Source: Methylovirgula ligni (lineage in GTDB: Bacteria > Pseudomonadota > Alphaproteobacteria > Rhizobiales > Beijerinckiaceae). From it: 64,000 bases of DNA. The position numbers and the translations under genes are program-made. Positions within the stretch are counted from its first letter, which is position 1. Every line of letters starts with the position of its first letter. Below the pieces are notes generated by a model. That model did not search any database. It saw only the letters and a program-made list of their open reading frames with translations, and had not been told where the DNA came from. This document shows, piece by piece, positions 26,670 to 34,527 of this stretch. The stretch lies in assembly GCF_004135935.1 (NCBI RefSeq), contig NZ_CP025086.1, positions 2,790,001-2,854,000 of the forward strand, in the 5' to 3' direction.

Positions 26670-26968
26670 TGCAACTCCTTAAATCCCGGTTTGTCGGCCG
26701 GAGGCTAGCGCGCTTTGCGGCGCGATGGAATCAAACCTGCCAGCTATTTGATCGTCTCAAAGTCGTGCCGCGATCGCCGGGCGGCGATCGAGCGGGCGCC
26801 CAGGCTTTTCGGCGATTATTGTCGCCACCGTCAAGGCGCCCCCAGCCGCGCCCGAACGACCGACGTAAACGATAAGCTCAAGAGCCCGTGGATATTGCTC
26901 TGAAACGCAGTATGGTTTGAATCGAACGATGCCGAACGTCGATCTTCGATGCCCAGAGGGAGGTAAAG

Positions 26969-27523
26969 ATGAAGCCGAATGTCTTCGCTGTTGCCCTTAG
27001 TTTATTTGCGGCGGTGATGATGATCGCCCCCGACATGTCGCAGGCGCGCGGCGGCCGGGGCGGCGGTGGCGGACGAGGCTTCCACGGAGGCGGCCATAGA
27101 GGCGGCGGTGGGCATCGTGGCGGAGGCGGCTGGCATGGCGGCGGTCGTCCCGGCGGTGGCCATCACGGTGGTCGGCCCGGCGGAGGGCGCCCAGGAGGCG
27201 GCCATCATGGCGGCGGCCGGCCTGGCGGGCGTCCAGGTGGGGGACGTCCCGGCGGCGGTGGCCATCATGGCGGCGGTTATCATGGGAGAACCTGGCACGG
27301 AGCCGGTGGCTGGCATGGCGGCGGCTATCACTGGAGTGGCGGCTGGTATCGGCCGGTCGGTGCCTATTGGGGCGTCGGCGGCGCGATCGCAGCAGGCGCG
27401 GCCCTCGGCTTCGTCGGTGCGGCGGCTGCGGCGTCCTGGGCCGGCTCGCCGCCCGGCGACGGCTATTGCTGGTATTATACCGACCCATCGCGGACCCAGG
27501 GCTTCTGGGACGTTTGCCCCTGA
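26969..27523 (+). CDS. Secreted Gly/His/Arg-rich repeat protein
   Basis: 184 residues with a GGGAGG ribosome site. A signal peptide of about 26 residues ends at DMSQA-R. Residues ~27-125 are GGHRGGGGHHGGRPGG-type low complexity. A short hydrophobic segment follows (~140-160, GGAIAAGAALGFVGAAAAAS), and a Cys-containing C-terminus DGYCWYYTDPSRTQGFWDVCP. The last part resembles a glycine-rich surface or lipoprotein-like tail common in Hyphomicrobiales. It shares style, not clear homology, with 1471-1911. Confidence 0.8.
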   Translation: MKPNVFAVALSLFAAVMMIAPDMSQARGGRGGGGGRGFHGGGHRGGGGHRGGGGWHGGGRPGGGHHGGRPGGGRPGGGHHGGGRPGGRPGGGRPGGGGHHGGGYHGRTWHGAGGWHGGGYHWSGGWYRPVGAYWGVGGAIAAGAALGFVGAAAAASWAGSPPGDGYCWYYTDPSRTQGFWDVCP

Positions 27524-27921
27524 GGTGATTCGCCGTCGGCATCGTCTGTGCGCCGGGAATAGAGCTGGAGCGCCCTTCGGGGCCTTCAGCGTCCATTATT
27601 GTCACCTTTCGTCTAGACGATACGCGGGAAAAGTGCGCCGAATCCCGGCGTTAAATGAGCTTCTGAGCCTCGCGACGATTTTTGATAGGCTCGCGTAATT
27701 GCTGGCTTTTTTCCAGATTTTGCATCTCCGTCCGCCGATGCCATCGGGAAAATTTCCCCAGCCGTACTGGCATAAGCTCCCATCGCTAGCGGAAAAGTTT
27801 CTACAGCAATTATAACGGGTTAGCCGTCGCTGTTGCTGGTTTGCACTAGTGCGGAAAGAAGCTCTCCCATACGGTTTTGGAATAAACGTATTTCTCGAAC
27901 ACTGCTTTCCAGGGGGGAAAA
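27524..27921. other. Gap upstream of the TonB receptor gene
   Basis: About 400 nt, AT-richer than its surroundings. I see no gene and no recognisable riboswitch. It presumably holds the promoter of the receptor gene. Confidence 0.3.
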
Positions 27922-30372
27922 ATGCTGTCGAGTCGGGCAAGCTTCTATCTAACCACGGCATTGGCCTCTGCTGCGCTTTTTGCGCTGCCTGTACCATCCT
28001 TCGCACAAAGCGCGACAACGTCAGGCGCCGCCACTCAGGCAGGCGGCGAGTTACCGGAGGTCGATGTTGTCGCCACAACGCCGCTCGGCGGCGACACCAG
28101 CACATTGGACGTGCCAAGCGAAACCCAGACGCTGAGCGGCCAGCAAATCGGCCAGCTCAACCAGCAAACGCTCCAGGATGCTTTGGCGATCCGCACCCCG
28201 GGCGTGTCCGTCACCGATTCAATCGGCAGTCCGCTGGCGCAATCGGTCGACTTCCGCGGTGAGACGGCGACACCGGTGCCCGGCACACCCGAGGGCCTTG
28301 CCGTCTATATGAACGGCGTGCGCATCAACGAATCCTACGGCGATGTCGTCAACTGGGATCTGATCCCGCCATCCGCCATCAGTCAGGCGCAGATCGTCAC
28401 CGGCAATCCGGTCTTCGGCCTTAACGCGCTCGCGGGCGCGGTGGTCATTCAAATGAAGAACGGTTTCAACTGGCAGGGTACGGAAGTCGATCTCCAAGGC
28501 GGCAGCGATTTCACTGCCCAGGGCTCGGCGCAATACGGCGTCAACAAGGGCAATTGGGCCTATTACGTCGACATCGACGGCATTCGCACCAACGGCTATC
28601 GCTATTTCGGCCAATCGGACGCCGAGCGCGCCTATGGCGACATCGGCTACCGGGCCGAAGGCAATGAAGTTCATTTGACCATGACGGGTGGCGCGGACGG
28701 CCTCGGTGTCGCCGGCACGACACCGGCGGAACTCGCCAGCGAAAATCCGTGGGCCGTTTTCACCACGCCGCAGACGACCGACACGACCGCCGAGATGGTC
28801 ACGCTGACGGACGAATCGCACATCACCCCGACATTGACGTTCAACGGCAACGCCTATTTCCGCAGCTATGCCCAAGCGCACCACGACGGCAACATCAGCG
28901 ACTTCTTCTCCTGCGGCAACGTGGATGTGTGTAACAGCAATGATGATACGCCGACGCCGATTGCCGGTCTGCGCGATCCGCTTGGCGGGACGGCGGATCC
29001 CGGCACACCCTTGGGTGAGATCGACAGCAACTGGACACGCACGCTGAGCACCGGCGCGACGGCGCAATTGACCGATACCGACAAGATTTTCGGCCACAAC
29101 AACACCATCACCGGCGGCGTCAGCATCGACAACGGCTGGACGCATTTCACCGGCAGCAGCACATTGTCCACCTTGCCGGCGAATTTCGCCGTTCCGTGGA
29201 GCAGCGAATATATCAACGAGCCCGGGTACGATGTCTCGCCTAGCGATGTCCGGACGCAGAACACCTATCTCGGCGTCTATGTGCTCGACAATTTCGACAT
29301 CACCGACAGATTGGGCCTGCATGTCGGCGCGCGCTTCAACGACGCGCAGATCACACTCGCCGACCAGACCGGGCAGAACCCTGATCTCAACGGCTCGCAC
29401 AATTTCAACCGCATCAATCCGGTCGTCGGCCTGAGCTATCTGATCACGCCCGAGATCTCCGTCTACGGCAGCTATTCGGAAGCCAACCGCGCACCGACGC
29501 CGCTCGAACTCGGCTGCTCGAGCCCCGATGCACCGTGCATGATCGACAATTTCCTCGTCGCCGATCCGCCGCTGAAGCAGATCGTCGCCCGGACGTTCGA
29601 AGCCGGCTTCAAGGGCAGCAATCAGATCGCCTGGGCGGCGGCGCCCGGCCGCCTCGACTGGAGCATCAGCGGCTATCACACCGTCAACTCGAACGACATC
29701 TACAGCGTACCGAGCGAAGTCACCGGATTCGGCTACTACACCAACGCGGGCAATACGCTGCGCGAGGGTGTCGATATCGGCGCTACCTATACCACCGACA
29801 GATGGGACGCTTACGCCAGCTATTCCTACATCAAGGCGACGTTCCAGTCGGCGATCCTCCTTTCGTCGCCCAACAATCCATCTTCCGTCCAAGATCCGGA
29901 TTCACCGAACTTCGGCGATATCCAGGTCGAGCCCGGTGACAATCTGCCGGGCATCCCGAACCACAAGTTCAAGATCGGCGGAGATTACGAAGTTCTGCAG
30001 GGCTGGAAAATTGGCGCCAGCCTCGTCTATCGCTCAAGCCAGTATTATTTTGGCGACGAGAACAATGCGCTGGGACCGCTCTCGGGCTTCGCCACGCTCA
30101 ACCTGCGCACGTCCTATCAGATCACCAAAAACATCCAGCTCTACGGTCTGATCAACAACGCGCTCAACTATCGCGGTGCGACCTACGGCACGCTCTACGA
30201 GACCGACTCGACGACGAACCAGCTAACCGGCGAATGCACCACGGGTCTGTTCTGCTCGGACAATCCGCGTGCGGTCACGCTCGCACCGCCCTTCGAAGCC
30301 TTCGTCGGCGTCAAGGCGACGCTGGACGATGCGCCGCCGCCGGCCCCGCCGCTGGTGACGGCCAAATATTGA
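27922..30372 (+). CDS. TonB-dependent outer-membrane receptor
   Basis: 816 residues with an AGGGGGG ribosome site. The signal peptide ends near PSFAQ. A TonB-box-like EVDVVATT follows at residues ~48-56. The plug is at about 60-180 (GLAVYMNGVRINESYGDVVNWDLI, VFGLNALAGAVVIQMKNG) and the barrel has the usual LGVYVLDNFDITDRLGLHVG, EANRAPTPLELGC and terminal strands. The ligand is unknown. There is no transporter gene beside it. Cys pairs in extracellular-loop regions (CGNVDVC, CSSPDAPC) are probably disulfides. A terminator follows 20 nt after the stop. Confidence 0.9.
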   Translation: MLSSRASFYLTTALASAALFALPVPSFAQSATTSGAATQAGGELPEVDVVATTPLGGDTSTLDVPSETQTLSGQQIGQLNQQTLQDALAIRTPGVSVTDSIGSPLAQSVDFRGETATPVPGTPEGLAVYMNGVRINESYGDVVNWDLIPPSAISQAQIVTGNPVFGLNALAGAVVIQMKNGFNWQGTEVDLQGGSDFTAQGSAQYGVNKGNWAYYVDIDGIRTNGYRYFGQSDAERAYGDIGYRAEGNEVHLTMTGGADGLGVAGTTPAELASENPWAVFTTPQTTDTTAEMVTLTDESHITPTLTFNGNAYFRSYAQAHHDGNISDFFSCGNVDVCNSNDDTPTPIAGLRDPLGGTADPGTPLGEIDSNWTRTLSTGATAQLTDTDKIFGHNNTITGGVSIDNGWTHFTGSSTLSTLPANFAVPWSSEYINEPGYDVSPSDVRTQNTYLGVYVLDNFDITDRLGLHVGARFNDAQITLADQTGQNPDLNGSHNFNRINPVVGLSYLITPEISVYGSYSEANRAPTPLELGCSSPDAPCMIDNFLVADPPLKQIVARTFEAGFKGSNQIAWAAAPGRLDWSISGYHTVNSNDIYSVPSEVTGFGYYTNAGNTLREGVDIGATYTTDRWDAYASYSYIKATFQSAILLSSPNNPSSVQDPDSPNFGDIQVEPGDNLPGIPNHKFKIGGDYEVLQGWKIGASLVYRSSQYYFGDENNALGPLSGFATLNLRTSYQITKNIQLYGLINNALNYRGATYGTLYETDSTTNQLTGECTTGLFCSDNPRAVTLAPPFEAFVGVKATLDDAPPPAPPLVTAKY

Positions 30373-30392
30373 ACTCCTCTCCCTCCAACTTC

Positions 30393-30420
30393 AAAACCGG
30401 CGGATTTTTCGCCGGTTTTT
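30393..30420 (+). terminator. Rho-independent terminator of the TonB receptor gene
   Basis: AAAACCGGCG (30393-30402) pairs with CGCCGGTTTT (30410-30419) and is followed by further T residues. Confidence 0.85.
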
Positions 30421-30601
30421 CTTTGCGCTGCTTGCATGAAAAAGCTTCGCAACCGGTCCTGTCGCGGACACAGATTGGGCGAAAAGGCGCAATAGCCTTC
30501 CTTGGAGTTATCCAGGCCGGATAGATGGCTCCAGCCGCTGAGAGCGCACTATTCGAGCGCACCATCGCGAGAGTGACGCGCTGGCAAAGGAGGGCACGAG
30601 G

Positions 30602-30847
30602 ATGACCGATATATCCGCGCCGGGGTCCGCGATCGAAAAAGCCATTTCAACTGAGCGTCAGCGTTGCATCGAGCGCGTACTGGCCTATGCCGCGCTTCGC
30701 GATCAGGCCGCCATCAGTCTGGATAAAGCCGCGCTTGACCCGGACGGCGATGACAAGCCGAGCGAGGGCGCATCAGAGCGCGCTCGTATGCAGGCGGATG
30801 TTGCGCGCGACATCGCTCGCTTTTTGAGCGAAGAGGCGGCGCCCTAA
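30602..30847 (+). CDS. Small hypothetical protein
   Basis: 81 residues with AAAGGAGG upstream. Acidic and helical, with ISTERQRCIERVLAYAALRDQA and a C-terminal DVARDIARFLSEEAAP. No domain is recognised. It converges with the Rieske oxygenase gene. Confidence 0.6.
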   Translation: MTDISAPGSAIEKAISTERQRCIERVLAYAALRDQAAISLDKAALDPDGDDKPSEGASERARMQADVARDIARFLSEEAAP

Positions 30848-30893
30848 GGCGCCCACCCGGCAACACGAATAGGCTCCGCGAGAACCGACCCGA

Positions 30894-31943
30894 TCAATAA
30901 CATTCCAAGTCGCCATTCTCGGCAAGCAATTTCCGCAGATCCTGGATGGGCGGAAACACTTCCTGATTCCAATCGGCGCCCTGGTCGTCATGAGCGACCT
31001 GTTCCATCTCGACGATCGAACAATCCTCGGCGAAGACGCGGTTGGTGAACCAGGCCAGCACCGGCCAGACCACATCGAGCAGCTTTGATATTTTCGGTCG
31101 GCGCACCGAGAGGACGATAAAGGTTCGATTTTGCCGCTGCGCTTTATCGACGGGCGTGTAGCCGAGCCAGACATCAAGCGCCGGGCTTCCGTCGGCGATC
31201 CAGAATTTGAGAGACTGATGCGGATAGCTGGTGCGGATGGTCATCAAGTCCTGAGAGGATTTGGACTCTCCGCGCAGGCTCCCGACGATGACCGCCTCAC
31301 CGAGCGGTGGTTTTTGATCGGGACGCATGAAGGCGTAATCAACCTCCATCCAATCGTCGCCCAGACGCCGGTCGAGATAGCGGGGAAAAACCTTGCCCGT
31401 CGTGCGGCGATGCAAGAACTGATGATTCATGTCCATCAGGTTTTCATGCATGAACGTGTAATGGCAGGCGACAATCTTGCCGAAGAGGCGCGTCTTGTAG
31501 GATTTATCGCCCGCCGCACCGATCGCCTTCGGAGGTGCCACCGGAGGCTTTGATCCGGGCCACACGAATATCAGGCCATCGACCTCGTGGCACGGATAAG
31601 CCTTGACGCCATTCGGCAGCTTGCCTTTGCCGAGATAAGGAACGTCGACGCAGCGGCCGGACGCGTCGTAACTCCAGCCATGATAACAGCATCGCACGGA
31701 GTCTCCATTCACGACGCCTTTCGATAACGGCACTTGCCGATGCGCGCAGCGGTCTTCCAGCGCGAAAACCGCCCCGCTTTTGGGACGGACGAGTACAATC
31801 GGTTCCCCCGCAAAACTCGCGGCGAAAGGCCGCTCGACCTTAACCTCGCGCGACCACGCAAGCGGATACCAATGATCGGGATGTGCACCAACCTTACGAA
31901 GATCGACGCTGGACGTCGGCGCTGCCGCATCTGTGCGTTCAAG
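30894..31943 (-). CDS. Rieske [2Fe-2S] non-haem iron oxygenase, B12-riboswitch controlled
   Basis: About 350 residues from the ATG at 31946-31944, whose first base is shared with the stop of a 25-codon ORF upstream (TGATG). The Rieske centre is CAHR at 67-70 and CCYHG at 86-90. The catalytic domain has ENLMDMNHQFLH at 168-179, with the two His and the acidic residue that hold mononuclear iron. The type is closest to PaO/vanillate-demethylase-like oxygenases. An electron-transfer partner is not encoded nearby. The cobalamin riboswitch on the same strand implies expression when B12 is low, so the enzyme could replace a B12-dependent step or serve cobamide metabolism. The substrate is unknown. 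Confidence 0.88.
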   Translation of the reverse strand, partial: LERTDAAAPTSSVDLRKVGAHPDHWYPLAWSREVKVERPFAASFAGEPIVLVRPKSGAVFALEDRCAHRQVPLSKGVVNGDSVRCCYHGWSYDASGRCVDVPYLGKGKLPNGVKAYPCHEVDGLIFVWPGSKPPVAPPKAIGAAGDKSYKTRLFGKIVACHYTFMHENLMDMNHQFLHRRTTGKVFPRYLDRRLGDDWMEVDYAFMRPDQKPPLGEAVIVGSLRGESKSSQDLMTIRTSYPHQSLKFWIADGSPALDVWLGYTPVDKAQRQNRTFIVLSVRRPKISKLLDVVWPVLAWFTNRVFAEDCSIVEMEQVAHDDQGADWNQEVFPPIQDLRKLLAENGDLECY

Positions 31944-31945
31944 CA

Positions 31946-32023
31946 TCAGCGTTCCCCGGCTTGATATAAAGCGGGGCGCTCGGCAAAACTCTGCAAAAAC
32001 CGAAATTGGGAACCTGGAAGCAT
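31946..32023 (-). CDS. 25-codon ORF coupled to the Rieske gene
   Basis: Begins with ATG at 32023 after GAGGG at 7 nt spacing and ends in a TGA that shares its A with the Rieske start codon. Product: MLPGSQFRFLQSFAERPALY plus five residues. The good ribosome site and the TGATG overlap suggest that translation of this ORF opens the downstream start. It may be a regulatory uORF or simply the original N-terminal segment of another gene. Confidence 0.45.
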   Translation of the reverse strand: MLPGSQFRFLQSFAERPALYQAGER

Positions 32024-32140
32024 CGCGTCACCCTCAAATACGGGCGACGATGAACAAGCGACGCGGCTGGAACTTCGCGGCGTGCCGCCGAAGTCGAGCG
32101 CGCCACTGGGACACCCCGCCCGTGGACGATATCTTGTCGC

Positions 32141-32333
32141 GGCAGGTCTCCTGACTCGCGGGTCGCTGCTTGAGTCCGTCTTCCCAGGATCATATCCCAG
32201 TGACACCGATGGACTTTGCTCGCCACTCACAGTTGCGGGGGCAGCGCCGGCTTGGCTCTCGAACGATTCCCGTCCGATCGTGCACCGGCTTCCCTCTTAG
32301 CTTCGCGCGAATAAATTCGCCGAAGACCACGAC
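32141..32333 (-). promoter_or_regulatory. Cobalamin riboswitch (AdoCbl type)
   Basis: On the minus strand the conserved blocks appear in the correct order: AGGGAAGCCGGTG, GCTGCCCCCGCAACTGTGAG, CACTGGG, CCTGGGAAG, and the closing GACCCGCGAGTCAGGAGACC. The 3' end lies 118 nt upstream of the 25-codon ORF and 195 nt upstream of the Rieske oxygenase. An imperfect hairpin near 32072-32095 could belong to the expression platform; no U-tract terminator is evident. Confidence 0.93.
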
Positions 32334-32483
32334 GCTTCGAATATGGGTGATTGGATTGATGAGTCAAGCTTATCGGTGGTCCGGCACGGGTGCCTTACCT
32401 CGGATATCGGAACGCCGGCGCGCTGCGCTGGAGTAGGGCGATAGCCGGCGCCTGCGCAGAGGAGATGGAATCGAATCGGCCGG

Positions 32484-33065
32484 CTATTTGATCTTCTCGT
32501 AGGCCGGGCCGAAATCGCCGAGCGGCAGCGAAATGTTCAGCGCCTGCCGCTGCAGATCCTGGAACGAGACCTTTAGATTGTGCCCGTTGATCAGCGCCCG
32601 CAGAAGATCGGCCGAAATGGCGCCGCCGGCGAAACAGCCACGCTGTTCGCACGTCTGCAGGGCAAACGTCTCGACACTGCCGTTGTCCACCTGCAACCGC
32701 ACGCCGCCGGGAAGAAACACGCCGAGCGGAATTTGAACGAGAATGACCGGCGAGCGCGGCTGGGCGGGAATACGAATGCTGACGAGCACGATGAGCTGCC
32801 CGGTCTTCGTCAACACCGCGGATTGCTCGATGGAGCAATCGAGCGGCGCCCCGCGCGTCGCGCTCGAACAACGGGTCGCCCAATTGGCGGTCCCGGCTGT
32901 GCCGGGCTTTGCCGCGGCGGCATCTCCTGCCGAGGCCGACTCGGGCCCGGCCGCCACTCTGGGCGCCTTTACATGATGTCTTGGATGCAAGGCAGTCTGG
33001 GCGGAGGCCGGCCCGAGCAACGCGAGGAATAAAATTCCCAAAATCAAATTCTGCACTTGTCTCAT
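32484..33065 (-). CDS. IalB-family (invasion-associated locus B) exported protein
   Basis: 193 residues from ATG 33065, 8 nt after GGAGG. The signal peptide ends at GPASA-Q. A Pro/Ala-rich linker leads to the IalB domain from about residue 65: NWATRCSS, paired Cys in CEQRGCFAGGAI, IPLGVFLPGGVRLQVD and SLPLGDFGPAY. The family is periplasmic or surface-associated and widespread in Hyphomicrobiales. The name comes from Bartonella, where it was linked to erythrocyte invasion; no such role is implied here. Confidence 0.85.
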   Translation of the reverse strand: MRQVQNLILGILFLALLGPASAQTALHPRHHVKAPRVAAGPESASAGDAAAAKPGTAGTANWATRCSSATRGAPLDCSIEQSAVLTKTGQLIVLVSIRIPAQPRSPVILVQIPLGVFLPGGVRLQVDNGSVETFALQTCEQRGCFAGGAISADLLRALINGHNLKVSFQDLQRQALNISLPLGDFGPAYEKIK

Positions 33066-33315
33066 AAACAAAGCCTCCGGATCAGACCAATATCTTTATC
33101 AGCAAATCAATTATGACATTATCATTACATCCGCCTGCTCTTATTTCGACTATGGTCATTTGTATACACCCCGCGAGAAACATTACGTAACGGAAGATCG
33201 AAAGAAGAACACCCGGCCTTTGCTGCTCGCCTTGTCACGTGGCGGCAAGTTGAAATGACCGAGCCGTGTGGCGGGCGATTTGAGCCGCGCAGTAAGGGTT
33301 GCGTACCGGCGGGCG

Positions 33316-33441
33316 GGCGGCCAGAACGGCGCGACAGGCTCGGGCGGCACGGTCAACGTCACGAATTCCGGCTCGATCGTCATCAACGGCGACAACAGCG
33401 TGGCGCTCTATTCGCAGAGTGTCGGCGGCGGCGCAAAATTG
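33316..33441 (+). pseudogene. Fragment of an autotransporter passenger repeat
   Basis: An in-frame piece reads GSGGTVNVTNSGSIVINGDN followed by a SVALYSQSVGGGA-type motif. This is the recurring beta-helix unit of large autotransporter adhesins. No signal, start or barrel domain surrounds it, and the frame ends at 33483. It is a relic of a deleted gene. The remaining sequence 33066-33315 and 33484-33836 shows no gene. Confidence 0.6.
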
Positions 33442-33836
33442 AAGCCGCCGGGACCGCTGCCAAAGGCGTGCGCTTCGATCTGAAACTAACCTTTAGAAAA
33501 CGTGCTCTCGTAATGAGAAAAAATATCTAAAGAGCCAAGATTGTCCCTTGCGATCGGGAAGTTTTGTCTGACCTTCGAAACGTGTGCGGTCGGCCGAGGA
33601 GGGAAGGGGCTTTCGTTTTCCGCTCACAGTCGCGGCGCTGGGACGCCAATCAGAGTGACGTCCTCGCGCCGGACGGGATGCCCAAGATCATTGCCGTCTT
33701 TTGACGAAGTCGATTGATCCCGTGGCACCCTCAAAATTAGGCAATTTTTTTCTCACGGCTATCAAAAGCGAACAAAAGCTGCTACAAGGTTGTGCCCGTC
33801 GCTTATTGTGCGACGCGAAGCGAAAAGGCCGTCGCT

Positions 33837-34337
33837 ATGCCGCAAACGAAGCACATTTCCAAGACGAAACGATCGAACAAGACCGCGTCCGTGCTGGGAA
33901 TCGCCGGCGTGTCTTTGACCGCAACGGCTGGCGGATCGGCAGCCGCGCTACCCGCGCAATTTGTGGGAGCCTTTAACCCGCCGACTTTCTACGATGAGGA
34001 GATCTCCGACGTCAGTCTGGCGACCTTCCACGTCTTCAACCCGGAAAGCCCCGAAACACCCCAGTTGGGCATCCAGCTTGCCCGCGGTGGCTGCGGCTGC
34101 GGACATGGCGGCGGTGGACATGGTGGCTGCGGACACGGCGGCTGTGGACACGGCGGCTGTGGCCACGGTGGATGCGGGCACGGCGGCTGTGGACATGGCG
34201 GCTGCGGTGGATGCGGACACGGCGGTTGCGGTGGCTGGAGAGGCTGCGGCGGCTGTGGTTGCGGCATCGGCGGCTGTGGCTGCGCCGGCGGCGGCGGTTG
34301 CTGCCTGTCGTGGGGTGGTTGCTGGCCGACCTGCTAG
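33837..34337 (+). CDS. TOMM/azole RiPP precursor peptide, Cys-rich GHGGC repeats
   Basis: 166 residues from ATG 33837, with AAGG at 9 nt spacing; an earlier in-frame start adds 15 residues. Residues 1-32 are basic then hydrophobic (SVLGIAGVSLTATAGGSAA). A leader-like region contains FYDEEISDVSLATFHVFNPE. From about residue 82 the core holds 19 Cys in a Gly/His background with successive GHGGC units, ending CCLSWGGCWPTC. The cyclodehydratase and dehydrogenase directly downstream make it the substrate for Cys-to-thiazoline/thiazole conversion. Product activity (toxin, metallophore or other) is unknown. Confidence 0.85.
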   Translation: MPQTKHISKTKRSNKTASVLGIAGVSLTATAGGSAAALPAQFVGAFNPPTFYDEEISDVSLATFHVFNPESPETPQLGIQLARGGCGCGHGGGGHGGCGHGGCGHGGCGHGGCGHGGCGHGGCGGCGHGGCGGWRGCGGCGCGIGGCGCAGGGGCCLSWGGCWPTC

Positions 34338-34351
34338 CGGTCTGCACAAGG

Positions 34352-34388
34352 ATCGGACGCGGCCGACTTCAAGCGGCCGCGTTCCGAT
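34352..34388 (+). terminator. Strong hairpin between precursor and cyclodehydratase genes
   Basis: CGCGGCCG (34358-34365) pairs with CGGCCGCG (34374-34381), extended by ATCGGA/TTCCGAT with one bulged base. No T-run follows. It probably lowers read-through, giving more precursor than enzyme, or protects the precursor mRNA 3' end. Confidence 0.55.
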
Positions 34389-34527
34389 TAAGGGGATAAG
34401 GTCGCTTGCTGCTTCAGACAGCACCGAACAAGCGCGACTTGCGCAAAGACCCCCGACAGCCTGACAATGGAAAAATCTCTGCTTGCCGCGGCATTGCGAG
34501 TTTCGGCTGGGGTGCGCATACTGATCC

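Noticed and set aside
27524-27921. A riboswitch upstream of the second TonB receptor
   Set aside because: None of the conserved blocks of the cobalamin, TPP or other common riboswitches could be found on the plus strand.
28219-29892. A 557-residue minus-strand frame
   Set aside because: Antisense to the TonB receptor, whose plug and barrel motifs are clear on the plus strand.
33837-34337. Reading the Cys/His/Gly protein as a keratin-associated-like or metallothionein protein only
   Set aside because: The adjacent cyclodehydratase and dehydrogenase genes and the leader-like acidic segment favour a modified RiPP precursor, although metal binding is not excluded.
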